Of a DNA stretch of 35,134 bases, positions 22,689 to 31,098 are shown piece by piece. The stretch spans positions 1 to 35,134 of the forward strand of contig PKDJ01000068.1 in the NCBI GenBank assembly GCA_002862545.1. The letters are read 5' to 3'. A program made the translations under genes and the position numbers. Below the pieces are notes generated by a model. The model worked only from the letters and a program-made list of their open reading frames with translations, did no database searches and was not told the DNA's origin. How positions within the stretch are numbered: position 1 is the first letter of the stretch; every line of letters starts with the position of its first letter. Source of the stretch: Pseudomonadota bacterium (GTDB lineage: Bacteria; Myxococcota_A; UBA796; GCA-2862545).

Positions 22689-23648
22689 ATGCAGCGGACG
22701 GTCGCCACGGTGCATGCGCGAGGTGGGGTGACGCTCCCCGTGATCGCGTTGAGCGCTGACCGGCCCGGCCCTACGGTGGTCGTGACGGGCAACCTGCATG
22801 GTGACGAGCTGACCGGCCTGCTCGCGGTCCATGAGCTCGACCGCCTGCTGGAGGCGGAGCTGGTCTGCGGAGCGGTGCGGCTCTATCCCTCCCTGAACCC
22901 CGGAGGACTGCGGGCGCAGACCCGTACGGTGCCGGAAGACGGCATGGACCTGAACAGGGTGTTCCCGGGAGACGAGCGGGGTGGAGCGGCGTCTCGACTA
23001 GCGGCGACGCTGTGGGCCGACATCTTGGCGCACCGTCCGGACGTCGTGCTCGATCTTCACGCGGACGCAGCGGTCTCGGTGCCGTACGCGATCGTCGATC
23101 GACCCGTGTTCCTGCGCGGAGCAGCGGTGAGGGTGATGGAGACCGCCCTCACGGAGCTGGCTTCCGCTACGGGCGTGACCACCTTGGTGGAGTATCGGGC
23201 CGCGGAGTACCTCCGCTACGGGCTGGATCGCTCCCTTGCTGGAGCGATGGTCAACATCGCCCAGGTGCCAGCGCTGACTCTCGAGATCGGCCCTCGTCGT
23301 GCGGTCAGTCCGACCGCTACGAGCGCGGCGGTCGATGCGGTCTGTGGGGTGCTCGCGGCGCGCGGGATGGTCGAGCGCAGTCCACCCCCGCATGCGACGC
23401 GCGTGGAGGGCGGGCCCTGGCGTCGCTCACCCGCACCACGGGTGCACGTCTCAGGGGTCTTTGCGGCGGTCGTTCCGCCAGGTGCGGCGTTTGAGCCAGG
23501 CCAAGTCATCGGGACGGTGTGTTCGGTGGATGGCACGGTCCTGGAGAGGGTCGTTGCTCCGTCCCGTGGGATCGTCGTCTCGTGGGCAGATGTGACCTGG
23601 GTAGAGCCGCGCTCGGTGGTAGGCACACTGGGTCTGGAGGACGTGTGA
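22689..23648 (+). CDS. succinylglutamate desuccinylase/aspartoacylase-family zinc deacylase
   Basis: A 319-residue enzyme. ATG 22689 has GGGAG upstream; an ATG at 22665 would add eight residues and lies inside a palindrome. The M14-like zinc site is complete: GNLHGDE (His37, Glu40) and LDLHAD (His124). DLNRVFPG (residues 88-95) is the substrate-binding motif common to AstE/AspA, and LTLEIG near residue 205 supplies the catalytic Glu. The last 85 residues form a beta-rich domain (VHVSGVFAAVVPPGAAFEPGQVIGTV) like the C-terminal part of the larger AspA_AstE proteins, which resembles a lipoyl/biotinyl hammerhead. The family removes acyl groups from amino acids or related amides; the substrate here is unknown. 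It is the first gene of an operon with a GTGA overlap to the rRNA methyltransferase. Confidence 0.85.
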   Translation: MQRTVATVHARGGVTLPVIALSADRPGPTVVVTGNLHGDELTGLLAVHELDRLLEAELVCGAVRLYPSLNPGGLRAQTRTVPEDGMDLNRVFPGDERGGAASRLAATLWADILAHRPDVVLDLHADAAVSVPYAIVDRPVFLRGAAVRVMETALTELASATGVTTLVEYRAAEYLRYGLDRSLAGAMVNIAQVPALTLEIGPRRAVSPTATSAAVDAVCGVLAARGMVERSPPPHATRVEGGPWRRSPAPRVHVSGVFAAVVPPGAAFEPGQVIGTVCSVDGTVLERVVAPSRGIVVSWADVTWVEPRSVVGTLGLEDV

Positions 23649-24835
23649 GTCAACCACAGCTCAAAGTGAACGGACACTCGCGTGACTGGCTCAAGCGAAG
23701 ATTTCCCTGGGTCTACCCGAACGAGCTGGTCAAGGGGCGGGGGCGGCCGGGGCAGGTCGTCCGCGTCGTGGGACCCAATGGGGGCTTCCTCGGCGTCGGT
23801 GTCGCCGACACGGGCTGGCTCGCTGCGCGTGTGTATCGCTTCGACGAGGGCTCACTCGATGCGCAGTGGATGTCGCGTGTCGTAGAGCGGGCGCTCGCCC
23901 TGCGTGAAGCACTGATCGAGGAGAACACGACGGCCTATCGACTGGTGAACGGGGAGAATGACGGTCTTCCGGGGATACGCGTCGATCGCTGGGGGCACTT
24001 TGTCTGCATCGTCGCCGACACACCGGCTGTCGGTGGTCTCGTCCCTCTCCTCGTTGCTGCGCTGGAAGAGCAGCTCGCACCTCGCGGCGTGTATCTGGCG
24101 TATCGGCCCGATCCTCGCGACGATCGGGATGCGTCACGGTTTCATCCACCGCCAGGACTCATCTCCGGCAGGGCGGCGCCTGGAGCCGTGCGCGTGTTGG
24201 AGCGTGGCCTCAGCTTCGACGTGTACCCTGCCGAGGCGCCAGACGTAGGGCTCTACACCGACATGCGGGACCTTCGGGCGTGGCTCGAGCCTCGCTGGGG
24301 AGGGGCACGCGTCCTGAACACGTTCGCCTTCACAGGCGCCTTCAGCGTCTCTGCCGCCTACAACGGGGCGTCTGAGGTGGTCTCAGTCGACCTCTCGGGT
24401 CGGTATCTCGATCGGGCGCAGGCCAACTTCGGCGCGAATGGGCTTGATCCATCCGGACACACCTTCGTCGAGTCGGATGTCTTCAAGGCGCTCGATCGAC
24501 TGCGCCGAACGGGAGAGCGCTTCGACCGGGTGATTCTCGACCCTCCCTCATTCTCCCACAGCGACCGCGTGTGGTCGGCGAAGAGAGACTACCCACGGCT
24601 CGTGCGAGCAGCGTGTGCGGTCCTCGCGGACGGTGGCTGGCTCATCGCGGCCTCGAACCAAGGCACGCTGTCGCCGAGCGCCTTTCGGAAGTTCATCCTC
24701 ACCGGGCTCCGCAAGAGCGGCTGCGACGGCCAGCTGCTCTACGGTGCGACCCAGGCCGGCGACGTTCCTGCGCTGCTCAGCTTTCCCGAGGGGCAGTATC
24801 TGAAGATCGGTGTGTACCGAGTCCTGCGTTCGTGA
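23645..24835 (+). CDS. class I SAM-dependent rRNA methyltransferase, PUA + RlmI/RlmK-like domain
   Basis: A 396-residue protein, the same length as E. coli RlmI. The GTG at 23645 overlaps the previous stop (GTGA) and follows GGAGGA. Residues 1-75 are a PUA domain (RRFPWVYPNELVKG, then GGFLGVGVADTG). The catalytic domain has GLYTDMRDLRAWL (203-215), motif I NTFAFTGAFSVSAA (225-238), VVSVDLS (245-251) and motif IV DPPSFSHSDR (299-308). RlmI carries its catalytic cysteine in an SCS motif near residue 337; this protein reads AASNQG there. DPPSFSHS and the SNQG block instead resemble the RlmK half of RlmKL, which makes N7-methylguanine. So it probably methylates rRNA, but the C5-cytosine chemistry of RlmI should not be assumed. 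Confidence 0.85.
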   Translation: MSQPQLKVNGHSRDWLKRRFPWVYPNELVKGRGRPGQVVRVVGPNGGFLGVGVADTGWLAARVYRFDEGSLDAQWMSRVVERALALREALIEENTTAYRLVNGENDGLPGIRVDRWGHFVCIVADTPAVGGLVPLLVAALEEQLAPRGVYLAYRPDPRDDRDASRFHPPPGLISGRAAPGAVRVLERGLSFDVYPAEAPDVGLYTDMRDLRAWLEPRWGGARVLNTFAFTGAFSVSAAYNGASEVVSVDLSGRYLDRAQANFGANGLDPSGHTFVESDVFKALDRLRRTGERFDRVILDPPSFSHSDRVWSAKRDYPRLVRAACAVLADGGWLIAASNQGTLSPSAFRKFILTGLRKSGCDGQLLYGATQAGDVPALLSFPEGQYLKIGVYRVLRS

Positions 24836-25533
24836 GGTACCCGCACCCGCTGGTGGAGGCTCGCTTCGTACGCCGCTACAAGCGCTTCTTCGTCGATGTG
24901 CGCATGGCGGATGGCACCATCGTGACGGCGCACTGTGCGAACACGGGCGCGATGACGGGCTGCACGGCTCCCGACGCACCGGTTCGGCTGTCGCGTGCGG
25001 CGAATCCGAAGCGCAAGCTGCGCTGGAGCTTGGAGCAGATCCAGGTTGGAGGGCACTGGATACTGGCGCACACCGCTCGCCCCAACACCATCGTCGCCGA
25101 GGCGCTCCACGCCGGTCAGATCCCCTCTCTCCGTGGGTACACGTCCATCGAGCGGGAGCGACGGCTCGGCGAGTCGAGAATCGACTTCCGCCTCCACGGG
25201 CCGGAGCAGCCGCCGACCTGGGTCGAGGTAAAGAATGTGACGCTGCTCGAGGCCGATGGCGTGCTGCGGTTTCCGGACGCAATCACCGCTCGGGGCAGGC
25301 GACACCTCGACGAGCTCGCGAGCCGCGCTCGGCTGGGCGAGCGGGCCATGCTCCTGCTGCATGTAGGGCACAGCGGCGGCGAGAGGGTCGGGCCTGCGCG
25401 CCATGTCGACCCAGCGTGGGGGCAGGCGCTCGACGCGGCGCTGTCCGCAGGCGTCGAGGTCGAGGCGTGGCGGGTCGAGATGAACACCGAGGAGGCCACG
25501 CTGGCGTCGCCGGTGTCGTTCTCGCCGGACTGA
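24832..25533 (+). CDS. sfsA: DNA/RNA nuclease SfsA
   Basis: A 233-residue protein from the GTG at 24832, which overlaps the previous stop as GTGA; the longer frame upstream is antisense-like noise. It matches E. coli SfsA throughout: RRYKRFFVDV (residues about 15-24), TAHCANTGAMTGC, ESRIDFRLHG, WVEVKNVTLLE, then FPDAITARGRRHLDEL. The acidic and Lys residues in RIDF and EVKNVT form the PD-(D/E)xK nuclease-like core, and an N-terminal OB-fold is expected. SfsA was named for sugar-fermentation stimulation, and nuclease activity has been reported. Position as the third overlapping gene after the methyltransferase suggests co-expression. Its TGA directly abuts the TCA stop of pdxJ on the other strand. 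Confidence 0.93.
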   Translation: MRYPHPLVEARFVRRYKRFFVDVRMADGTIVTAHCANTGAMTGCTAPDAPVRLSRAANPKRKLRWSLEQIQVGGHWILAHTARPNTIVAEALHAGQIPSLRGYTSIERERRLGESRIDFRLHGPEQPPTWVEVKNVTLLEADGVLRFPDAITARGRRHLDELASRARLGERAMLLLHVGHSGGERVGPARHVDPAWGQALDAALSAGVEVEAWRVEMNTEEATLASPVSFSPD

Positions 25534-26277
25534 TCAGCGCGCCCAGCCCAGTGCATCGAGGAGCTCGCGAATGGCCGTCGGAGTTCCGACCTCCAGCGCG
25601 CGACAGAGGCTCGCGTGCCCGATCGAGACCTCCGCGAGTCCGGGTAGCCCCCTCATGCCGATCAGGTTGTACCGGTCCAGGTCATGTCCGGCATTCAGCC
25701 CGAGACCGGCCTCCGCAGCGGCCGCTGCAGTCTCCCAGAGCGCGCGAGTGGCTGCGTCCTGGGCGTCGGTGCCCCAGGCCCAGGCGAAGGGGCCCGTGTA
25801 GAGCTCGACTCGGTCCGCACCTGTGTCGGCGAACGCCGGGATCGCGTCGGGGTCACAGTCCGAGAACAGCGACACGCGGATTCCATGACGCTTGAGTCTC
25901 GACACGGTCGGGCGGAGGCGCTCAAGCTGGCGCGGGAGAGTCCAGCCGTGGTCGCTGGTGACCTCACCCGGCGTCACGGGCACCAGGGTGCACTGCGCAG
26001 GCCGGGCCTCGAGGACCAAGTCGATCAGCCCAGGATGGTCCTCGCACTCGATGTTCAGCTCGACACTCGGGTGACGCTCCGCGAGGTGCCGAGCCAAGGG
26101 CAACACGTCGCTGAAGCGGACGTGTCGTTGGTCCAGTCTCGGATGGATGGTGATGCCGTGTGCACCTGCCTCTATGCACATGTCGGAAGAGGCCAGGAGG
26201 TTGGGTGCATCTCGCTCGCGTGAGTTCCTCACGAGCGCGTATTTGTTCACGTTGATGGAGAGAAGGGGAAGTGACAT
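25534..26277 (-). CDS. pdxJ: pyridoxine 5'-phosphate synthase PdxJ, Bacteroidetes-like subtype
   Basis: A 247-residue TIM-barrel enzyme that condenses 1-deoxyxylulose 5-phosphate with 3-amino-2-oxopropyl phosphate in vitamin B6 synthesis. The ATG at 26277 begins the conserved protein; the frame is open far upstream but only antisense to the cyclase gene. Key positions are present: HPRLDQRH (His45, Arg47), ELNIEC (Glu73 region), RVSLFSD, DRVELYTGPFA, and LNAGHDL (His198). The N-terminal block reads SINVNKYALVRNSRE, where E. coli PdxJ has NIDHIATLRNARG. The NxNK...LRNSR form and the SDHGW block are what I recall from Bacteroidetes-type PdxJ. No other B6 gene is nearby. Convergent with sfsA, stop to stop. 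Confidence 0.93.
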   Translation of the reverse strand: MSLPLLSINVNKYALVRNSRERDAPNLLASSDMCIEAGAHGITIHPRLDQRHVRFSDVLPLARHLAERHPSVELNIECEDHPGLIDLVLEARPAQCTLVPVTPGEVTSDHGWTLPRQLERLRPTVSRLKRHGIRVSLFSDCDPDAIPAFADTGADRVELYTGPFAWAWGTDAQDAATRALWETAAAAAEAGLGLNAGHDLDRYNLIGMRGLPGLAEVSIGHASLCRALEVGTPTAIRELLDALGWAR

Positions 26278-26409
26278 CGGAGGCACCCGAGCGAAAGGTG
26301 TCGACGGAAGCTGCTGCCTCGGGATAATCTCTCGGCCGTCCCGCATCCCCCTCGGGGTCAGCGGAGCCCTCCTCAGCGCGCGGCGTGCCTTGGCGTCGCA
26401 GGAGTTTAC

Positions 26410-27942
26410 TTGGGCACTGTGACCCGCACTGTTGTTTTCACCGACCTCGCCGACTACACGGCGAAGGTGAGCGCGACCGATCGTCACGGGCTTCATCAGA
26501 TCCTGGAGGAGCACGAGCAGGTCGTGCACCCGATCGTGACGCGTGCGGGCGGCGTGGTGGTGAAGAACCTCGGTGATTCCTTCATGTGCTTGTTCAATGC
26601 CGCGACGGACGCGCTCCGTGCGGCACTCGACATTCAGCACAAGGTCGGCATCGATGGCACGCCACTCCGCCTCGCGATGACGACGGGCGACGTGGAGGAG
26701 GTCAAGGGAGACGCGTTCGGTGAAGCGGTCAACCTGGCCGCGCGCATCATCTCGAAGACGCCAGCTGGTGAGGTCTGGTTCGGACCGGGCACCCGCGTCT
26801 GCATGAACGCCGCCGAGATCCCCTGGGAGTCGGTCGGTCGCTTCCGGTTGAAGGGTATTCCTGGAGAGAAGGAGATTTTTCGAGCCGTTCCGCAGCACCG
26901 CTGCTGGCTGCCGGATCCCGTCCAACACGCGGTGAAGATGGGGAACCTCATTCGCCTGCGTCGAGGCCATCGGGCCCCGCTCCTCCCACCCGACCCCGTG
27001 ATCTTGCTCGAGGGCTTCCTTCCCGGCTCACCGGCTCTGGCGGAGGCGGTCGACTCGCTGCCGGTGCTCAACCCCGCTGCGCTCTACCTCTCTTGCTACA
27101 ACATCGCGTCGGAAGACCGCAACCGCTGGACCGACGCGGGCCGGGGGCTTGTCGTCGGCACGCCGACCGCGATCGACGCGGCGATCAATGAGGCCCTCAA
27201 GGCGGTGAAGCACACGAGCGGCTCAGACACCATTGTGCTCGACATCGGTGTTCACGCCGACCTCGAGCTCGTGATGTGTGGACTCGCGCTTCCCGCTGTG
27301 CCCTTCTCTGATGTGGTGTCCAGCTACTCCTACGACCTCCTCGCGGATGGCCGGTGGGTAAACCGCAGCGACCGCAGCTTGCTGCGGGTCGAGGTGACGA
27401 AGTCGGGCGCGACCGTCGCGTCGATGGGCCCAGGGGTCACGATCGGTGGGCGGGGCCTGGCGTCAGGGGAGCGGGTCTCGCTCGATGACGGCGCTCGTAT
27501 CGCGACCAAGGCGGGCATCCTCGAGTTCAGGCGCATGGACAACGGCTACGCCGGAGTCATCGTCAGCGAGACCGAGATGCGCCTCGGGGTCGTGTCGGGT
27601 CAGACCGCTGAGCTCGGTCGTGAGCCCAATCATCCAGGACTCGCGTTCCCTGATCGTCGCGGGCAGGACAACATTCAGTGGTGTCCGGGGCCCCGGGCGG
27701 CCCGCGCACGTGCTGGGGGCTTCACGCTCGACCGGGCACTTGCCGGTCGGAGGCAGGCGGCGGTCGTACTGGTCGGCGACAGCATCCAGCTCACCCCGCT
27801 GCACCAGCGCTGTCCTACCTTCGTGCTTCGGAACGAGGGGCGGAGAGGGCTTGAGAAAGTCGCTCGCGCCACCCACGTCGAGTTGGGTGACCTCATCGTC
27901 GCCGGGACCACGGTGGTTGGGCTGCGCCAGCCCGAGCCGTGA
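26410..27942 (+). CDS. class III adenylate/guanylate cyclase with FHA-like C-terminal domain
   Basis: A 510-residue protein starting at TTG 26410, six bases after GGAG; a GTG three codons on is an alternative. Residues 4-165 are a class III cyclase domain with its metal and catalytic residues: VVFTDLADYT (Asp12), VVKNLGDSFMCLF (Lys, then Asp56), and GDAFGEAVNLAARI (Asn and Arg). It is therefore probably active and makes cAMP, judged from the Lys and Asp specificity positions. Residues about 190-310 form a domain I do not recognise. Residues about 320-505 are beta-rich; LGREPNHPGLAFPDR, then PTFVLRNEGRRG and VELGDLIVAGTTVVGL, resemble a degenerate FHA domain, which binds phosphothreonine. There is no membrane segment. 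A GATAAT at 26323 could be its -10. TopB follows after 23 bases. Confidence 0.8.
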   Translation: MGTVTRTVVFTDLADYTAKVSATDRHGLHQILEEHEQVVHPIVTRAGGVVVKNLGDSFMCLFNAATDALRAALDIQHKVGIDGTPLRLAMTTGDVEEVKGDAFGEAVNLAARIISKTPAGEVWFGPGTRVCMNAAEIPWESVGRFRLKGIPGEKEIFRAVPQHRCWLPDPVQHAVKMGNLIRLRRGHRAPLLPPDPVILLEGFLPGSPALAEAVDSLPVLNPAALYLSCYNIASEDRNRWTDAGRGLVVGTPTAIDAAINEALKAVKHTSGSDTIVLDIGVHADLELVMCGLALPAVPFSDVVSSYSYDLLADGRWVNRSDRSLLRVEVTKSGATVASMGPGVTIGGRGLASGERVSLDDGARIATKAGILEFRRMDNGYAGVIVSETEMRLGVVSGQTAELGREPNHPGLAFPDRRGQDNIQWCPGPRAARARAGGFTLDRALAGRRQAAVVLVGDSIQLTPLHQRCPTFVLRNEGRRGLEKVARATHVELGDLIVAGTTVVGLRQPEP

Positions 27943-27965
27943 CAACACGAGAGAGGTGAGGCGAG

Positions 27966-30263
27966 GTGCGGCTGGTCGTCACCGAGAAGCCTTCCGTGGC
28001 GCGCGATCTGGCGCGAGTCCTCGGTGTAACGGGCCGTCAGAAAGGATGGATCGAGGGTGAGGGCCTCGTGATCACGTGGTGTGTCGGGCACCTCGTGGAG
28101 CTCGAGGAGCCTGCTCACTACGACGCTTCATGGCGGCGATGGGCCCTCGATACACTGCCGATGATCCCGTCCACCTTCGCGCTCCGCCCACGGAAGGGCG
28201 CCTCGGACCAGTGGGCAGTGGTTCGACGCTGGCTGCAGGACCGGCGGGTGGAGGTCGTCGTCAATGCCTGCGATGCGGGGCGGGAGGGCGAGCTGATCTT
28301 TCGGTTCGCCTACGATCTCGCCGGCTGCGTTCGGCCGGTTCAGAGGCTGTGGATCTCCTCTCTCACCGATGCAGCCATTCGCCAGGGCTGGGGCTCGCTG
28401 AAGCCTGCCTCCCAGTACGACAACCTCGCCGCCGCGGCGCGCTGTCGGGCTGAGGCAGACTGGCTCGTCGGCTTGAACGCGACGCGTGCCATGACGTGTC
28501 GCAGCCGAGATGCGGGAGGTGAGGGCCTGCTCTCGGTCGGTCGTGTCCAGACGCCCACGCTGGCGATGATCGTCTCGCGCGATCGCCAGATCGAGTCCTT
28601 CGTCCCCGAGACTTTCTGGCGAGTCGAGGGCGCGCTGGAGGCCGAGGCCGGGAGCTGGAGAGGAAAGTGGTTCCGCCAGCACACGAAGGCAAAGAAGGAC
28701 TCGGACGAGGAGGTCGCCCCGACGGTCGAGCGGATCAGCCCCAAGGAGGCCGCCGAGGCCGTGGCACGAGCGGCGAAGGGCGCTGTCGGGCGGGTGAGCC
28801 GGGCAGACCGGAGACGCAAGGTCGAGAAACCTCCTCTGCTCTACGACCTCACGAGCCTTCAGCGCAGAGCCAACCAGCGCTACGGTCTGTCCGCGCAGAA
28901 GACCCTCGCCGTGGCGCAGGCGCTCTACGAGCGGCACAAGCTGCTGACGTATCCACGAACGGATGCGCGCTACATCACACCGGATCAGGTGCCTCTTTTG
29001 CCAGACGTCGTGCGTGGCCTGCAGGTCGTCACGCCGTACGCTGCGGCGTGTCAGGCCATCCTCGGCAGCCCGATCAACCCAGGCAAGCGCGTCGTCGATG
29101 CGAGCGAGGTCGGCGACCACCATGCGATCTTGCCCACGGGGCGCGACCCGCGGTCGGCGGGGCTGACGCCGGACGAGAAGCGGGTGTTCGATCTCGTGGC
29201 TCGGCGGCTGCTTGCGGTGCTGTCGCCGAGTGCGCTGTTCGACCTGACGACCTTGGTCGTCGAGCTTCCGCCGCAGTCTTCCATCCCTGACATGCTCGAG
29301 GACCCCCTCGCTTTTCGTGCTCGTGGGCGCATCTGCGTGGAGCCGGGATGGCAGTCCATCGATCCGCCGGGGCGTCGTCGTGGAGAGCTTCGGCTCCCTC
29401 GAGTTGAGGTCGATGACACCGTCCGCTGCAGTGATGTCGAGGTGCATGAGGGACAGACGCGGCCACCCAAGCCGTTCACCGATGCCAGCATTCTTCGCAG
29501 CATGGAGACCGCCGGGCGCGCGCTGGACGACAAAGAGCTGGCTCGTGCTCTGCGCTCAAGTGGTCTTGGTACGCCTGCGACGCGCGCCGCGATTCTGCAG
29601 ACTCTACTCGACCGGAGCTACGTCGTTCGCAACAAGCGCTCGCTCGTGGCGACGGACACGGGTCGGGCGTTGATCGACGCCGTTCCCGTGGACGAGCTCA
29701 AGAGTCCAGCCCTAACAGCCCGCTGGGAGGGGCGACTTCAGGACGTGACCGAGGGGCGCGAGGCTCGCGCGAAGTTCATGGGCGACGTGGCAGAGAACCT
29801 CCATGGGCTCATCCATGCAATTCGCTCCGCCGAGGCGCCAGTGGTGAAGGTCGACGAGTCGATTCCGTCGGTTGGAACCTGTCCGGCCTGTGGGAAGACG
29901 GTCCGCGAGCGTCAGCGCGTCTTCGCCTGTGATGGTGCTCGAGACTGTGGCTTCAAGGTCTTCAAGCTCATGTCCAAGCGTGCCATCAGCAGTCGCATGG
30001 TCAAGCAGCTGCTCTCAGAGGGCCGGTCCAAGGCCGTAAAGGGATTCCGCTCGAAGAAGGGAAAGCCGTTCTCTGCGGGCTTGGTCTGGGATGCAGAGGA
30101 AAAGCGCGTCGGATTTTGGTTTCCTCCTAGAGACGGCCCTGTACGGGAGGGCTCGGACTGTCCGAGCTGTCGCCGGGGCAAGGTGATCCGGGGGCGGCGA
30201 TCGCTCGGCTGCAGTCGCTGGAGGGAGGGCTGCGGCTTCCGCGCGCCTGCTCCCCAAGACTGA
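27966..30263 (+). CDS. topB: DNA topoisomerase III
   Basis: A 765-residue type IA topoisomerase; the GTG start follows AGGTGAGG. The Toprim domain opens with VVTEKPSVARDLA (Glu7) and has DAGREGE at residues 103-109. The catalytic tyrosine is Tyr329 in LLTYPRTDARYI. The decatenation-type gate region and GLGTPATRAAIL, near residue 535, are as in TopB. The C-terminal part carries two four-cysteine elements (CPACGK...CDGARDCGF, and CPSCRRGK...CSRWREGCGF), around a topoisomerase C-terminal repeat (MSKRAISSRMVKQLLSEGRS). E. coli TopB is 653 residues, so the Zn-containing tail explains the extra length. It unlinks replicating DNA with a RecQ-type helicase, none of which is encoded nearby. The cyclase gene ends 23 bases upstream. 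Confidence 0.95.
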   Translation: MRLVVTEKPSVARDLARVLGVTGRQKGWIEGEGLVITWCVGHLVELEEPAHYDASWRRWALDTLPMIPSTFALRPRKGASDQWAVVRRWLQDRRVEVVVNACDAGREGELIFRFAYDLAGCVRPVQRLWISSLTDAAIRQGWGSLKPASQYDNLAAAARCRAEADWLVGLNATRAMTCRSRDAGGEGLLSVGRVQTPTLAMIVSRDRQIESFVPETFWRVEGALEAEAGSWRGKWFRQHTKAKKDSDEEVAPTVERISPKEAAEAVARAAKGAVGRVSRADRRRKVEKPPLLYDLTSLQRRANQRYGLSAQKTLAVAQALYERHKLLTYPRTDARYITPDQVPLLPDVVRGLQVVTPYAAACQAILGSPINPGKRVVDASEVGDHHAILPTGRDPRSAGLTPDEKRVFDLVARRLLAVLSPSALFDLTTLVVELPPQSSIPDMLEDPLAFRARGRICVEPGWQSIDPPGRRRGELRLPRVEVDDTVRCSDVEVHEGQTRPPKPFTDASILRSMETAGRALDDKELARALRSSGLGTPATRAAILQTLLDRSYVVRNKRSLVATDTGRALIDAVPVDELKSPALTARWEGRLQDVTEGREARAKFMGDVAENLHGLIHAIRSAEAPVVKVDESIPSVGTCPACGKTVRERQRVFACDGARDCGFKVFKLMSKRAISSRMVKQLLSEGRSKAVKGFRSKKGKPFSAGLVWDAEEKRVGFWFPPRDGPVREGSDCPSCRRGKVIRGRRSLGCSRWREGCGFRAPAPQD

Positions 30264-30281
30264 GGGGCCCGCTGTGGCCCC
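30264..30281 (+). terminator. hairpin immediately after topB stop
   Basis: GGGGCC, a six-base loop (CGCTGT), then GGCCCC directly follow the TGA of topB. The stem is perfect and GC-only but no T-run follows, so termination would be of the non-canonical type or Rho-assisted. The rest of the 129-base gap to the convergent GPP34 gene holds nothing I can name. Confidence 0.4.
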
Positions 30282-30392
30282 CACACGCTGATCGAGCAGG
30301 ACACCCGGGATCGAGGGGCCGGGAAGAGAACTCCGCTGGTACTCGGCGAGGGCTGCACATCTGCGATGAGTGTGCCCCGTCAGGTTCGACCA

Positions 30393-31025
30393 TTACTCCC
30401 AGACACCGGAGGTCCGCTCCGAGGCCTCTTGGACGGCCTCCGCAATCGCATCCCGCTGTCGCACGAGCAGAGCGAGTGAGCGTGCCCGGTCGCGGTCGTC
30501 GGCCTCGAACAGAATGTCGATGAGGCCGCATGAGTCGATCAGTGCAACCAAGGTGCCAAGCCGCGGCTGGATCTGACCCTCATCGCCCAGTGCACTCCGC
30601 ACATCCCTGAGAGCCTGCAGCTCCAGCGTCCCATCGGTCATGGGGTGGGTGTGGGTGCTGGGTAGGAGTGTGCGGTCCTCTCGGCTCGAGGTGAGGATCC
30701 CGGCGCGCTCGAGCCGACTGATGACGCGAGTGCGGAGCTCTGGAAGGGCTGTTGAGAGCAGGGCCAAGGCATCCAGCACAGAGGCCTGCTCGGGTAGCGC
30801 CCGCGCAAGCTCGCCGTGCACGTCGACCAGCAGAGGGTCGTCAGAGCGCAGCTCCCCGAGCTCGAGTCGACCATCGCGCCACGTCTTCAGGCAGCCAAGA
30901 AGTCGGAGCTCGGCAAGAGCGGAGCCGCGAAGGGCATGATCGAGAGCCAGGAAGGCGGCGGGGTGTACCGTGCCCTTGTCATCGTGGAGTGCGAAGAGCA
31001 CGAGAGTGTCGGGCAGGCTGAGCAT
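30393..31025 (-). CDS. GPP34 (GOLPH3/Vps74-like) family protein
   Basis: A 210-residue protein. The ATG at 31025 follows GGAG by five bases; longer open sequence upstream is not conserved. The N-terminus (LSLPDTLVLFALHDDKGTV, then LALDHALRGSALAELRLLG) is the GPP34 signature: an opening helix, a D-x-K-G-T turn, and a helix ending in AELRLLG. The middle has helices with GELRSDDPLLVDVHGEL and a RVISRLERAGILTSS winged-helix-like element. In eukaryotes the family binds phosphatidylinositol 4-phosphate on Golgi membranes; bacterial members are common in actinobacteria and some deltaproteobacteria, with no settled function. No signal peptide is present. The gene is divergent from the HEAT-like gene, with 73 bases between starts. 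Confidence 0.8.
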   Translation of the reverse strand: MLSLPDTLVLFALHDDKGTVHPAAFLALDHALRGSALAELRLLGCLKTWRDGRLELGELRSDDPLLVDVHGELARALPEQASVLDALALLSTALPELRTRVISRLERAGILTSSREDRTLLPSTHTHPMTDGTLELQALRDVRSALGDEGQIQPRLGTLVALIDSCGLIDILFEADDRDRARSLALLVRQRDAIAEAVQEASERTSGVWE

Positions 31026-31098
31026 CGAGTCTCCCTGGTAGGCAGTTTTCGATGGTGTCTTCGCGAGCTGTGGGTGACTATCGCGTAGGGGAGGCAGG

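Noticed and set aside
26278-26970. Upstream in-frame extension of pdxJ by about 230 codons
   Set aside because: The extension is antisense to the intact cyclase domain and PdxJ proteins are about 240 residues long, so the ATG at 26277 is the start.
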